A DNA stretch of 64,000 nucleotides, taken from NCBI RefSeq assembly GCF_963169125.1, contig NC_084794.1, forward strand, positions 227,041,409 through 227,105,408, given 5' to 3'. The notes under the pieces were generated by a model, which saw only the letters and a program-made list of their open reading frames with translations, did no database searches and was not told the DNA's origin. Positions 36,145-46,788 of this stretch are shown here, in pieces (the first letter of the stretch is position 1; every line of letters starts with the position of its first letter). This DNA is from Humulus lupulus (taxonomy: Eukaryota > Streptophyta > Magnoliopsida > Rosales > Cannabaceae). The position numbers and the translations under genes are program-made.

Positions 36145-37200
36145 TGTTGACCTATGAAATTGGCCAGCAGTCATATGTACAATATATGACAGCTTTTGAA
36201 CAAAATAAATAGAATAAATGACAGAGTACGATTATCTTAAATAATCACGCATGAATTTTATAGTGGTTCAGCCCTGTTCTGATGAACAGTAATAACCTAA
36301 TCCACTTAGTCTTTAGTATTGAATTACTCGACAATTTCAAGTACGAACTGATGAGTTCACTCCTCAAAAATATTTTTCTCCCAAAATTCCAAAAAAAGAG
36401 ATCCAGAAAAGAGATTCCCCCTCAAGGTCTCTTTACGAAGGCCTGGGTCCTTTACTTATAGTACCCAGGAGCTGTTACATGACCAGTAGTATTGGGATTG
36501 TGGTTCGACACACGATTATCTGGTAGTGGAGATACTTGTTCACCTCCCCATGACCATGAGATCGTGGGTCTTCTCGTTGTTTCTCTAGATCGTGGTGGAT
36601 AATGCACGATAGAAACCTCAGGGAAGATGTTAAGTCTCTGTTAGTATGTGAGACTTAGGTGCTAGACCCGACGACTCAAGCTTGGGTGCTAGGCCCGTGA
36701 CCTTATGGGTGCTGGACCTGTTGATCCTCTGGGTGCTAAGCCTGTGACACTTTTGGGTGCTAGGCCTGATGATCTTAGTTTGAATGAGAGTGAGTATTTC
36801 TCAGCGAAGTGAACTTAGGGATTTGAGCCAACCACCCAATGAAGAATAGGTTGGGCCGACCACCCTATGGGTTGGGGTCAGGCTGACCACTTCTAGGGAT
36901 CCTTGAGCATACTGGGGCCGACCACCCCTGGGGTAGGGGTCAGGTCGACCACTCTCTTGGACACACTGGGGCCGACCACCCCTAGGGCTCTTGGGCCTAC
37001 TTAGGCCGACCACCCCTATGGGTAGGGGTCTGCCAACCACCCCTAAGGGGTTTAGGTTTGGTCAATTCCCCATAGGTCCTGGACCTATCTTTTTTGCCCA
37101 TCGGTCTTTTCTCAATACTTTGTCATTTTTTCCCTGATTTATGATGTCATGTGTCACATTCTCATTTGCTACGTCATCCTCGTATTTTCGAGGGATAACA
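36145..37200 (-). repeat. E6 5' LTR
   Basis: The 1056-bp LTR begins TGTTATCC (minus, 37200) and ends GGTCAACA (36145). It matches the 3' LTR closely, with fewer CCGACCACCCC repeat units (about 36840-37050). A TATA-like ACTATAAG lies on the minus strand near 36462. Confidence 0.92.
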
Positions 37201-38517
37201 CAACTAAATTAAAAAGTTGACAAAAATGGTTATTTAATTAAATAAATTAATTAACAAGTTTGTTTCTAATTAATAGGTTAGGCATAACCAAATTCCTAAA
37301 GATTAGCAAGAAAGCATAAAAAAGAGGAGATGTATTCTTGGAGAGTCTTGCACGCTACAAATACTATTTTTGTAATTTTATTTCTATTTTTTCAAGGTTT
37401 GTAAATTTAGAAATTCCCAATAGTACTCGGTTCATCATTTATTGTTTATTTATTATATTTATTTAAAGAAATTTTCATTAATGTTTGATTGATAACAGGA
37501 TCATGCATTAGTCAATTACATGCCATTCATGAAATTGCACACAATTTTTCATTAATCATGCATCTTTTAGAAACATGATTATTTAGGATTTTCCTATTTG
37601 TTTATATGATTTTTTTTGGAGAAATCAATTGCATGTAAACTACTAAGTATTAAATTAGTTAAAATTTGGTAACTCACACCGTAATAAAGGCAATAGTTTT
37701 TATAGGCCTTTAAGATAATCAACTTTATTTAAAAAGTTTTTTAGTAAAGTTAGATGAATGTAATAGGTAGTTATCTAGATCACATTAATTATAGAAACAC
37801 GCTCTTTTATAATTTTAAATGTATTTTGTAATTAATTACATTCATAGAGTTATTAATAAACTAGTAATTAATTTGGAATTAATTTATTAGTTTAATAAAA
37901 CACATTAAATTTAAAATAGTAAGTGGGAGAAGGTGAACATCTCAATGTGACCTATGGTCTCCATTATTTGTACAACACCGCGAGATATGAATAGGACCTC
38001 AAGGCGGTATTGTTTCCACCCCCCTAAGGAAGGTTTCTAGACATATTAATACCAAGGTTGGGTTCTTACGAAGATAGGAAGGAGTGATGTACTTTAGGCT
38101 TGACCGACCCTAAGGCGACACTCTCTTAGTTAAGTGATGAATTTCAAAATAATGAGTTACACTTGCAAAGATGCAATTAAGCTTTTGCGGTGGATAATTG
38201 CATCTTGACCAAACTAGCGGTACTTTATATTTAAAAGAGAAAATAAAAAATTATTTTAAGTTTTAAATTATAAAGATAAGATTGTCTTATAAGCTTTCTG
38301 AATTTAACTTGAGCGACCCTAAGGTGGCACTCTATTTGTTGGGTAGTTTTATCGTGGAATAGTAAATGTTTGTTTATGTGTTTTAATTGTTGCATTCATG
38401 TATCATGTTTACTTTCCAAATAATTGATATTTTTCAAATGATAATATTATTGTATTTTATTTATTTCAGTAATGTCGAACGGTGGCAATCCAATAATTGC
38501 TTTATTTATTTTCAGTA
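37201..38517 (+). other. Residual E5 internal sequence
   Basis: AT-rich sequence that resumes after the CAACT duplication of E6. No coding region is recognisable. It contains two similar CGACCCTAAGGYGRCACTCT stretches (38102-38121 and 38313-38332) and ends at a junction with Athila sequence. A 20-bp block reading TTTATTTATTTCAGTAATGT at 38457-38475 is repeated at 38501-38521 across that junction. Confidence 0.6.
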
Positions 38518-38985
38518 ATGTATTGGTGAAGGTGGATAAATTCATCTTCCTTGTGGAAATTATCATTATTTATATGGAGGAAGATGACAATATCCCAATA
38601 ATACTTGGAAAGCCATTCTTGGCTACTGGTAGGGCTTTGATCGATGTACAAAAGGGTGAGTTAAAGCCGCGAGTGCAAAAAGAGGAGGAAAATATTTAAT
38701 GTTTTTGCAGCAACTGAAATTCCAACTTGTTGTAGAGTTAAAGTGGTAAAACAAGGAGAGAACAAGTTGGAAGTCTCTAAGAAAAGATCCATGGCTCAAT
38801 GTGGTGTTCGAACAGGTCGTCATCGTGTGAAAAAGAGCTTTAGTGGGAAAGCTCAAATGTTACATGAGCGGTGGAAAGTTCCAGCAATCTATAATAACAA
38901 GAAACGAGGGCAAACTCAAGACACTATAGCTCTCAAGGATGTGAGGGGAGAACTTGATCCAAGTTGAATATGAAAGAAAACAAGC
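38518..38985 (+). pseudogene. Athila protease end fused to pol terminus
   Basis: VLVKVDKFIF, then MEEDDNIPIILGKPFLATGRALIDVQKGEL at about 38520-38665, is the conserved C-terminal half of Athila protease (the ILGRPFLATG block). Text at 38800-38985 ending in GGCTAAATGACGTTAAA corresponds to the end of the pol ORF in such elements. The RT, RNase H and integrase core that should lie between are missing. Confidence 0.75.
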
Positions 38986-40165
38986 ATTCGGCTAAATGAC
39001 GTTAAAAACAGCGTATTTTGAGGCATTCTAATTTTTTATTTATATTTGTTTTTATTTGTTTTATTTAAGTTTTGGATTATGAACACTTTAATTTTAGTAT
39101 TTTGTTTATTTATTTTTAATTGATTTTAATTTCTATTAAATATGAGACTAATTTGAGTTGCAGCGCTACTTCGGGCTCCGACAGAATGAACTATGGAATG
39201 ACCAAAATTTTTATTTCACCATCTAAATTCATATCATTTTAAGCAGTCTCAGGTGTCAGGTGAGTTTCTTTTCCTTAGCTTTTATTTAAACATTGGGGAC
39301 AATGTTTAGGTTAAGTTTGGGGGAAGAGATTTATTGTTTTGTATATTTGTTAGTCGTGTTGTGTTGTGTTGTGTTTGTTATGTTTTCTCTAGGTTGTTTA
39401 GAATGTTAGTTGAATTAAGTTGACAATGATTAGCCAATGATAATATGACTGAATGATGTGCTGCATAAATTGAATGGGAGTGAAAACTATAAAAATATGT
39501 GTGCTTGGTTGAATATTTCTTACCATGTTTACATGGTAATTGAATAATTGAGAGCTTAATAATGATTTTTAATAAATTTTGTGTAATTGAACAATTTTTA
39601 TGCATGCTGAATTTTGAAACTAAAAAAAATTATGAAAATGTTGTTATCCTAGAACTTTTTTGCTTGCCATTTGAGAAGAAGTCTTAGACTATGCATGCTT
39701 AGGAAGATGATTTAGGCAATTCTTTGGAATGTTTGAGCCTTTCAAGCCAACATTGATTTATTAAATCCCTAGTTACCCAATTTTGAGCCTAATTTGATTC
39801 TTTTTGTTTGACACTTATTTTGAGCTTATTTGAAACTTTGTTATTTTTTTCTTCCCTTTGATATACCATGAGCATATGAAAAGTGATTGGAGGGATATTT
39901 TGTAACGGGGTTTATATTTGGAAATTTTGTCAATAGAAGAAGAAAAATTGAGAGAGAAAGAAAGAAAAAAAGTATATTGAAAATAATATACACTCCAATT
40001 GAAAATATAAAGAAATAGGTTTGGGGGAGTGTAGTATCATTAGAAAAAAATAAAAAGAAAAAAAATCAATTTATAAGTTTCTCTCAGTGTAAGAAAATTT
40101 TGGGAAATTTGGGATTGTGTTTGGGGTTTGCAAGTTGATACAAGATTGGTTTGTTTGGTTTGGGC
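38986..40165 (+). other. Athila post-pol non-coding region
   Basis: No gene. It contains the phrases CATTGGGGACAATG and TTAAGTTTGGGGGAAGAG (39290-39325) and TTTGGGGGAGTGTAG (40020-40036), typical of the long region after pol in Athila-type elements. Confidence 0.6.
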
Positions 40166-40170
40166 GCTTA

Positions 40171-40811
40171 TGTAGCGCACCAATTTTTTTTAATTTTTTT
40201 TATTAATTTTGTGCTTTGTTTTATTTAATTGTTAAGTGTTATGAATTTTTTTTTATTATTTGTTTGAATTTTTTGGTAGAAATTGTGTGTATTTAATTGT
40301 TAATTATTTTATTTATTAATTAATTTAATTTGTGAATGAAATGAGCTATGATTGAATGTACCAAGGTGCATGGTAAGTAGAGATGCACCTTAGTAATTAA
40401 GTGTGTGCATGTGAATGGTTGCATGGTATACATGCAGTAGAATTTTCCTACACATTATTTCCATTTATTTGAATTATTTTATTTGATTAGAAAAAATAAA
40501 ATAAAGAAAGGGAAAGGGGATATAGGCGTGTGGCATAGTGGGAAAGGGAAAGATATGTTTTCCTATTTTATTTGGGAATTTGATGATGTGAATGGATGAT
40601 GACTAGACAAATTGGGAAGGAGGAGTATTTTCTTCTTTTAATTTAATTGAAAAATCCCTTTATTTAAGAAATTGGAATAAACAAAATAAATGAAAATATA
40701 GACAAAGAGGAAAGTTACCCTTTTTCTATTTGGACTAGTTATTGCCTTAGGTTAGATAAAAAGGAAAGAAAGAAAAGAAGAGGCCATTTGTGCATTGGAG
40801 TCGTTGGCTAG

Positions 40812-40909
<98 letters not shown>

Positions 40910-43900
40910 TGAACGTGAGAAGCTAGAGAGAGGAGAGAAAAGAAGAAAGAAAGAAAGAAGGAGAGGAGGAAGAAGAAGGTTTTGAAAAAAATCTAGGTTG
41001 GTGTCCTGGATTCTTAAGTGATTTACATCCTCTCATCTATATCCTCATCTTCTTTTTTAACCTCTAGTATTCATTTTGATGTTATTGTTTTTCTTCTTGT
41101 GGGTTTTGAATCCTTAGGGGTTGGTTAAAGGTGGTGAACATTTAGGGTTCTTGATTTTACAATCAAGAGAGGTAATGAGATCTTTAGCCCTATTGTTATT
41201 ATGTTTTCTTGGGTTATATGGATCAATGGTTTTTTTTTTTTTTTTATGCATGAAGGATTTTGACCTAGGTGTGTGGCTTTGGTATTTTATGTGGTTTCGG
41301 TTTGTGGCATTATTCTATTGTTGGTCATTGGAGAAAAATCTTGTTTATGATTTTGGATATATTGGGAATTGTCTATGGTTTATTTCTATGCATTTAGATT
41401 GTTCCTCATGATTTTTATTTTATACGACATTCATTGAAATATACTAAGGATTCTTGTTGTGGGCTTTGGAAGGTTGTTTTCTTTCCTTTGAGCATGTATG
41501 TTTCGGCTAGGGTATGCCTTAGCATCCATGATCTTGTTGTATACTTTTGTTATAAACCTAATGTATTATTTTCTCAAAGGCACAAAAAGTTGGTGATATA
41601 GTTTTACAAATGGTACTATGGGTGTTTCGGCCTTGTGTGTATGATTTAAGATGGTTTGATTAATTTATTCCATGCTAATGGTAATATTAAAGTACTTAAA
41701 AGAGGTGTAGAAACATGTTTGGGTCCGTGTGGATGTGAATAAGATTTTTGGTATTTTATGTTTATGTCATGTGAGTTTCAGCCTATAGGGAGATTATCAA
41801 TGCATGTTGATCATTTTTTTTATTTTCTTTGATGTCCCATTTAACCATTAGAAATAAGCTAGGTTATTTGGTTAAATTGGGAATTTGTCTTAAGTCTCTT
41901 ATAATTGATATATTAGTGATACATGAAGATTGTATTTGAGTTTTGAGAAGTAGGAACTTAAAATGAATTTTATGATGAACTATGTTTTCTGATTTTTGTG
42001 TATAATTGGTAAATAAATTGGTAAAATAATGATTTGCATGCATAAGTGATGTCTCAAATAATGTGCTGATTTTTATGTTAATGAAAGGGTATTTTATTTC
42101 ACATTTAAAATGATATTTTTACTCAATTAATACCTACAACTTTTTATATATTTTATGAAAAAATAAAATTTTTAATCCAAGTTTAAGATTTTTGAGTGAT
42201 TAAATAGTTACTGGAAGTTTTGGTTAAAAATAATAAATGTCTTTTAAATGAAAGAAATAATGTGTGTATATTGAAATAAATTATTACCCTAAATTATGTA
42301 TATGCTAAATTGATATTTTTAAAATGTAACCATGAATTTTCACATTATTATTATGTGCGGTTTTCTTTATTTTTAATGAGAAAATGTTTGGGTTTAAATT
42401 CATTTTTTATTTTTAAACAAAATAAATAGTAGCTAAATGTTTATATTATAATCAAGTTAAAAATAATTATTTTGATTAAAAGTAATGAATTTACACTACA
42501 TAATTTAAGTCTTAAATAATACAAGTGAGAATACATTTTTCCCACACTTAAAATTATATTTTCTCACACTTAATTTTGTAATTTTGTTAATTTAAAAGAA
42601 AATGTTATTTTCAAAAGGAAACATAATTTTTTTATAAGTACTTCTAAATAACTACAAGTTTTGTTGTTTAAAATAATAAATGTAAATATTATTTTATGAG
42701 GAATTGAAAGAGGTTAAATGAATTAGTTTAATTAACTTTGAGACTTAAATAAGTAATGGTAAAAAGAATATGTTGCTGAATTTTACTTGAAAATGCTAGA
42801 AATGAGCATGAAGAAATTATCGTTTTAAACGTCACTTTTTAACAATGCTCCCATGTATGCATGTTGCATGCAAATGCACTTTTACGTTCAAATATATGTC
42901 TATTATTCAAAGATATAATTTTTACTTTGTAACCATGCATGCATAATAGATAGAATTGACATTATTCTTTTGTGATTTTATGTGAAAAATGTGCCTGTTT
43001 AGAATTTATGAACAATTTACACCATGTTTGTATGACTCATGCACACAATGGGTATATGTGTTGGGCACGAGAAATCTCATGTGATTCTAAAGAAAACTAT
43101 TTGATTATGATTATAGGCTCATTGTGAAGTTTTTCCCATTTTTGTTTTGCTCGGACCTGAGGTAAGGAAGTTAGATATAATCTTTTTATTTATGCCATGA
43201 CACGGTAAGGTTGGTTGTATGAGGATTAAGATATGCTATGTATGATGATGTACTATGTGATATGAAGTATGAAATGCTATTTTGAGATGATATGAAGAAT
43301 TTGATGAATCATGTATTTCCTTCGTGTTGATATGATTGGATTGCATGTGTTTTGTATGCTGTCTGAATAAGAAAATGGTTGTTAGTGTGTTGAACGCGAC
43401 ACAACAAAGAGGTTACTAAGGATATAAGACGTAACCCGAGTTACTAAGGTATGACGTAACTCATAGGGTGGACGCGCCGAGGTTATTCAAGGACCAGAGC
43501 CTCCTGTTTACCTCAAGATGAGACATGGACAAGAGAGGGGGCCATATTCACAAGGATGTGATGATGATGATGTATGATGATGACGTTTAAGTACGATGTA
43601 TGATGATGTATGATATGATGTTGTATGAGTCTCACGATGTGATTATGTTATTGTTGTGTTTTCTTTGTATGCTATTTGTACTTCCTTATTGGGCTCTTAG
43701 CTCACCCCCTTACTTTCCCCATTTTCAGGTAGTAAATAGGGTTTCTCTTTGGCACGAGCTGTGATGTGAGGAGTTCCGACGTCAGAGTGGTATGGCGTGG
43801 GGGGTATCCTATGGGTGAATAAAAACGATCAACTTAAACGCCAAATTTTAAAGGACAATGTTTTGGACTTTAATTTTAAAAACTATCAGTGGGACTTAAA

Positions 43901-44070
43901 CTTTGTTTATTTTAAACGTTGCATAAATACTCTCATTTTTATTTTACTATTGGGCCCAACTTGCATGTTTTAGCAATGCCCCACTGGATTTTCACATGTT
44001 AAGTGGATTTCTTCTATAATTTTATGAGTATGGAGATGTTTTACAAAGTAGTAGTTTAAGGCGTTTTACA
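40171..44070 (+). repeat. 3.9-kb solo LTR nested in Athila
   Basis: It begins TGTAGCGCACC and ends GCGTTTTACA. Flanks GCTTA (40166-40170) and ACTTA (44071-44075) match at four of five positions, and Athila-like text continues on both sides. The ends resemble the TGTARCG...CGTTACA ends of the Tekay LTRs in this window. No internal element sequence is seen. It would be a long LTR; an alternative is two LTRs with a collapsed interior, but I found no PBS. Confidence 0.65.
40814..40906. repeat. (GA)n microsatellite, about 46 units
   Basis: A nearly pure GA run followed by imperfect purine-rich sequence to about 40980. Its length is probably variable between individuals or assemblies. Confidence 0.97.
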
Positions 44071-44075
44071 ACTTA

Positions 44076-44525
44076 TGGTATATTTGAGCCTAAGTGATTT
44101 TTTTTCATCTACCTTTACCTAAGTCATTCAATTATAAGTTGTGAAAGTCCTATTGATTTTTGAGCATGTGTTTTCCACATTAGTGGAGATTAGTAAGTAT
44201 AGCAAGCTTATGGGATAATGATATTAATTGATTGTAATTAATTAATTTTGGTGAGCATGAATTGAATTTTATTTATTAATCATGATTTTGAGAGCTTTTA
44301 TTTTTGTTTGGACTTAAGTGAATTGGAATAATGTTTTGACTGAAATTTTGGATTTTAAGTTGATTTTCCCGAAGATTATATAAGTGTGTTAGTCATCATA
44401 GCTTGAGGCGTGAATTATAGTTGTCGGCTTGATTCAAGTGTGTTTGTTGTTTAGGTTTTTAGTCGAGTCTATTTATTGTTGTGTTATTTACTCGAGGGCC
44501 AATAAAGAGTAATTTTGGGGGAGTT
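44076..44525 (+). other. Athila 3' non-coding end and polypurine tract
   Basis: Continues the post-pol region after the solo LTR. It ends in TACTCGAGG and then TTTTGGGGGAG (44513-44523), a polypurine tract directly before the LTR. Confidence 0.7.
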
Positions 44526-45920
44526 TGATAACTCCATTTTAGTGTCGTTTTAGGGTGTGTTCTTGTGGTAATCTTGAGTCTTTATGTTTGTTTTGTGCAA
44601 GATTACCCTTTTGTTTGTCTTTGTTGTAGGTCGGTATTTTGTATCATGAGCTAAACGTGAAAAGAAGCAAAAAATGTTGGAAAATGGAGCTTTTGGTGGT
44701 TGTTCGACTTAAAGTGGTTCTAAGGATGAATTATAATAAGTTTTTGAGGAAGGAAGGATGTTAAAAGGTTAAAATCAGGAAAAAATAGAATTAGAGTCGC
44801 GACATGGGCTTAAGGGTTGCAACTCTAGAGGCATTAAATTAATGCTTGTACCTAAGTCACATTTATGGGATGTAATTGATAAATGGCTGCATTTGGTGTC
44901 ATGAAGATGGAATTTGATGAAAAAAAGACATTTGTGCCACGACGCTTGGAGTTAGAGTCGCGACATTGCGATTAGACAAACAGTTCAATTTCTTGATAGG
45001 AAAAAGGGCCACAACGCTTTCTTTGAGAGTCGCAACACTATTGGTTGATGAATTTGAGTCACGATACGCATGTTTATTAGAGCCGCGACACTTGAGCAAG
45101 TCAGAGACACGAGAATTCTAGATTTCGGACACGGGCCACGTCGCTTCATTATGGAGTCGCGGCGCTTGAGTGGCGTATTTCGCTCAAAATGGCATTTTAT
45201 GCAGGGGCAAAAACGGGATTTCACATCCAAAGCACATATTACTATTTAAGTATATTGTCTATAAACAATTATTAGAATGTTATGGTTATTATGTCTGATA
45301 TGAACTAAATTCTTTCTCTAGGGTTTAATGTAGTCACTTGGATTTCCATATAATGTTTCTTTAATGCTAGTAAATATCTGATCAATATTTGCTTGATTTA
45401 TGATTTTGATTCAAAATTCGAAAGATGCGAATTGTATATGCTATCGTTATATAGACATAGGTTACATATTTGACGAAAGTACCTGCATGGCTTGTGTAGC
45501 AATTAGGTTTCTATGCTTAATGTCTGCTATATGTTTAAGTTTATCACAGAGATGTAGAAAACTTGCATATAGATTAAGATCTTATATCTTGAAAAAGAAT
45601 AGGAATTGATTTATGTTAACCTGCTATTAGAATAGGAAGACAGAAATTTAGAATTGATTAATAAAATTAATAGAATGAAAAGTTGATGAAGTTCATACCC
45701 TAGATCTTTTTATTATTGATTTTTATCCTTTGATTAATTGTTTTGTTTTTAGTTATTGAAATTGTGTTTATAGTTAGATCTATTCATCTTGATTTTACTT
45801 ACCAAATAGAAAATAAAGAGCGATTGTTGGTAATTGGTTAATAGTCTCTGTGTGACGATATCCGTTCTTCCGAAATTTATTACTTGACACGACCATGTAC
45901 ACTTGCGTGCATATTTTACA
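44526..45920 (+). repeat. Athila LTR
   Basis: It starts TGATAACTCC after the polypurine tract and ends in TTTTACA at 45920. It contains an island of GAGTCGCGACA-type words at 44795-45165, including GTCGCGGC at 45156-45163. The end region (ATATCCGTTCTTCC to ACTTGCGTGCAT) resembles the LTR ends of other Athila elements. Confidence 0.72.
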
Positions 45921-45928
45921 GAACATCG

Positions 45929-45948
45929 TGGCATTTGTTGGCTGTGGA
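45929..45948 (+). other. Athila-like primer binding site after the LTR
   Basis: TGGCATTTGTTGGCTGTGGA resembles the Athila PBS TGGCGCCGTTGCCGGGGA. A PBS after this LTR means it is followed by 5'-end sequence, although the polypurine tract before it marks a 3' LTR. That suggests LTR-LTR recombination between two copies. Confidence 0.55.
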
Positions 45949-46044
45949 TGGTGGTAGTTGGCTGCATGCAATATTTGAGAGAACATTGCGAGCTTGAAAA
46001 TGAAAGAAAAAGAGAATCAATAAGGACCATGGAGAAATACTTAC

Positions 46045-46788
46045 GAATCCAGTGGAAGGAGTAAAAGTGAGAGGGAGCGAGACCGTCCGTCCAGAAAAAG
46101 ATGGTCTTGAAATTAGGAGGATGGTTGGGGATATCCTCGAACAAACCCTTCTCCTTGAGATAGCTCGAGAGGTAGTAGAATCCATCTTTGCCGTGAGCTT
46201 GGGAAGGGTTACTTTTGAGGCAAAAGAGATAGACGATCTCGTGCGCCGCAGGCCCTTCCACTTCATCTCTTGGTAGAGCGACCTCAGAGCGGTCAGGGCC
46301 CTGTATGAGTTGGTTTGAAGTTGGAATGGGGCAATACCGACATAATCTAGGAAGTCCCGGAAATAGTCCTTTAGAGGCAGTAAGGCCCCAGCTCGCAGGT
46401 GCTCGTGACTCAAGGCCGCGAGCATGACCTTCCTCTGGGGATCGCCCTCACCAGGGGTGAAGCAGCTCTTTTCGTCAGAGCTGGCAGGACGAGGTGATGA
46501 TAATAGCTCAAAAATCTGTCGAGTCGAGGTGATGATACTTTGGTAGTGTTCAGCCTTGAAGAAAGAGCTCTTCGAGATCGTGTTGGAGAAAGATTTTGGA
46601 GCAGTGGACGGTTAATTTGATGAAACCTCATTAGGCTGAATGAAATAGTGCCAAGAGGGTAGGCTACGGTGAATCTAAGCTTAGGGTCTAGTGGAATTGG
46701 CCGAATCTCAAGGTTCGGATCGGGATATACCGCAACTCAAAGTTTATTTCTCTTTCTTTCTTTGACCTCGTCGATCTGACGTAGAAAA
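46045..46788 (-). pseudogene. Tat accessory-gene fragment, main exon
   Basis: On the minus strand the conserved domain reads LRAGALLPLKDYFRDFLDYVGIAPFQL, NSYRALTALRSLYQEMKW, a frame change near 46260, then AHEIVYLFCLKSNPS, GFYYLSSY and PNFKTIFFW. This parallels the accessory gene of E6. A splice donor (GTAAGT, minus, at 46043-46044) ends the exon. It is decayed by frameshifts and stops. Its N-terminal part continues beyond the inserted LTR at 48771-48924. Confidence 0.75.

Larger units (their letters stand above)
24907..37200 (-). mobile_element. E6: Tat-lineage Ty3/gypsy element lacking integrase
   Basis: The 12,294-bp element has LTRs at 24907-26049 and 36145-37200 and the perfect duplication CAACT (24902-24906, 37201-37205). 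On the minus strand: PBS, gag, protease fragment, RT, RNase H and a second (Tat-type) RNase H. Then come a 90-bp tandem array, an opposite-strand spliced accessory gene, several non-coding repeat blocks, a G-run polypurine tract and the 3' LTR. Known: the second RNase H and extra antisense ORFs near the 3' end are features of the Tat/Ogre group. No integrase sequence is detectable, so it would depend on a partner. Confidence 0.92.
38518..45948 (+). mobile_element. Athila-lineage Ty3/gypsy remnant
   Basis: Plus-strand pieces: protease end, pol terminus, the long post-pol region with the recurrent phrase ACATTGGGGACAATGTTTAG, a polypurine tract TTTTGGGGGAG, an LTR (44526-45920) and an Athila-like PBS. 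The sequence is broken by a 3.9-kb solo LTR (40171-44070) and a large internal deletion that removed RT, RNase H and most of integrase. Known: these phrases and the TGGCGCCGTTGCC-type PBS are typical of Athila elements. Confidence 0.75.

Noticed and set aside
41121..41411. 96-codon hydrophobic plus-strand frame with a membrane-like profile
   Set aside because: T-rich LTR sequence produces Leu/Phe-rich translation; there is no family motif or coding context.
45400..45609. 69-codon plus-strand frame
   Set aside because: It lies within the Athila LTR and shows no domain.
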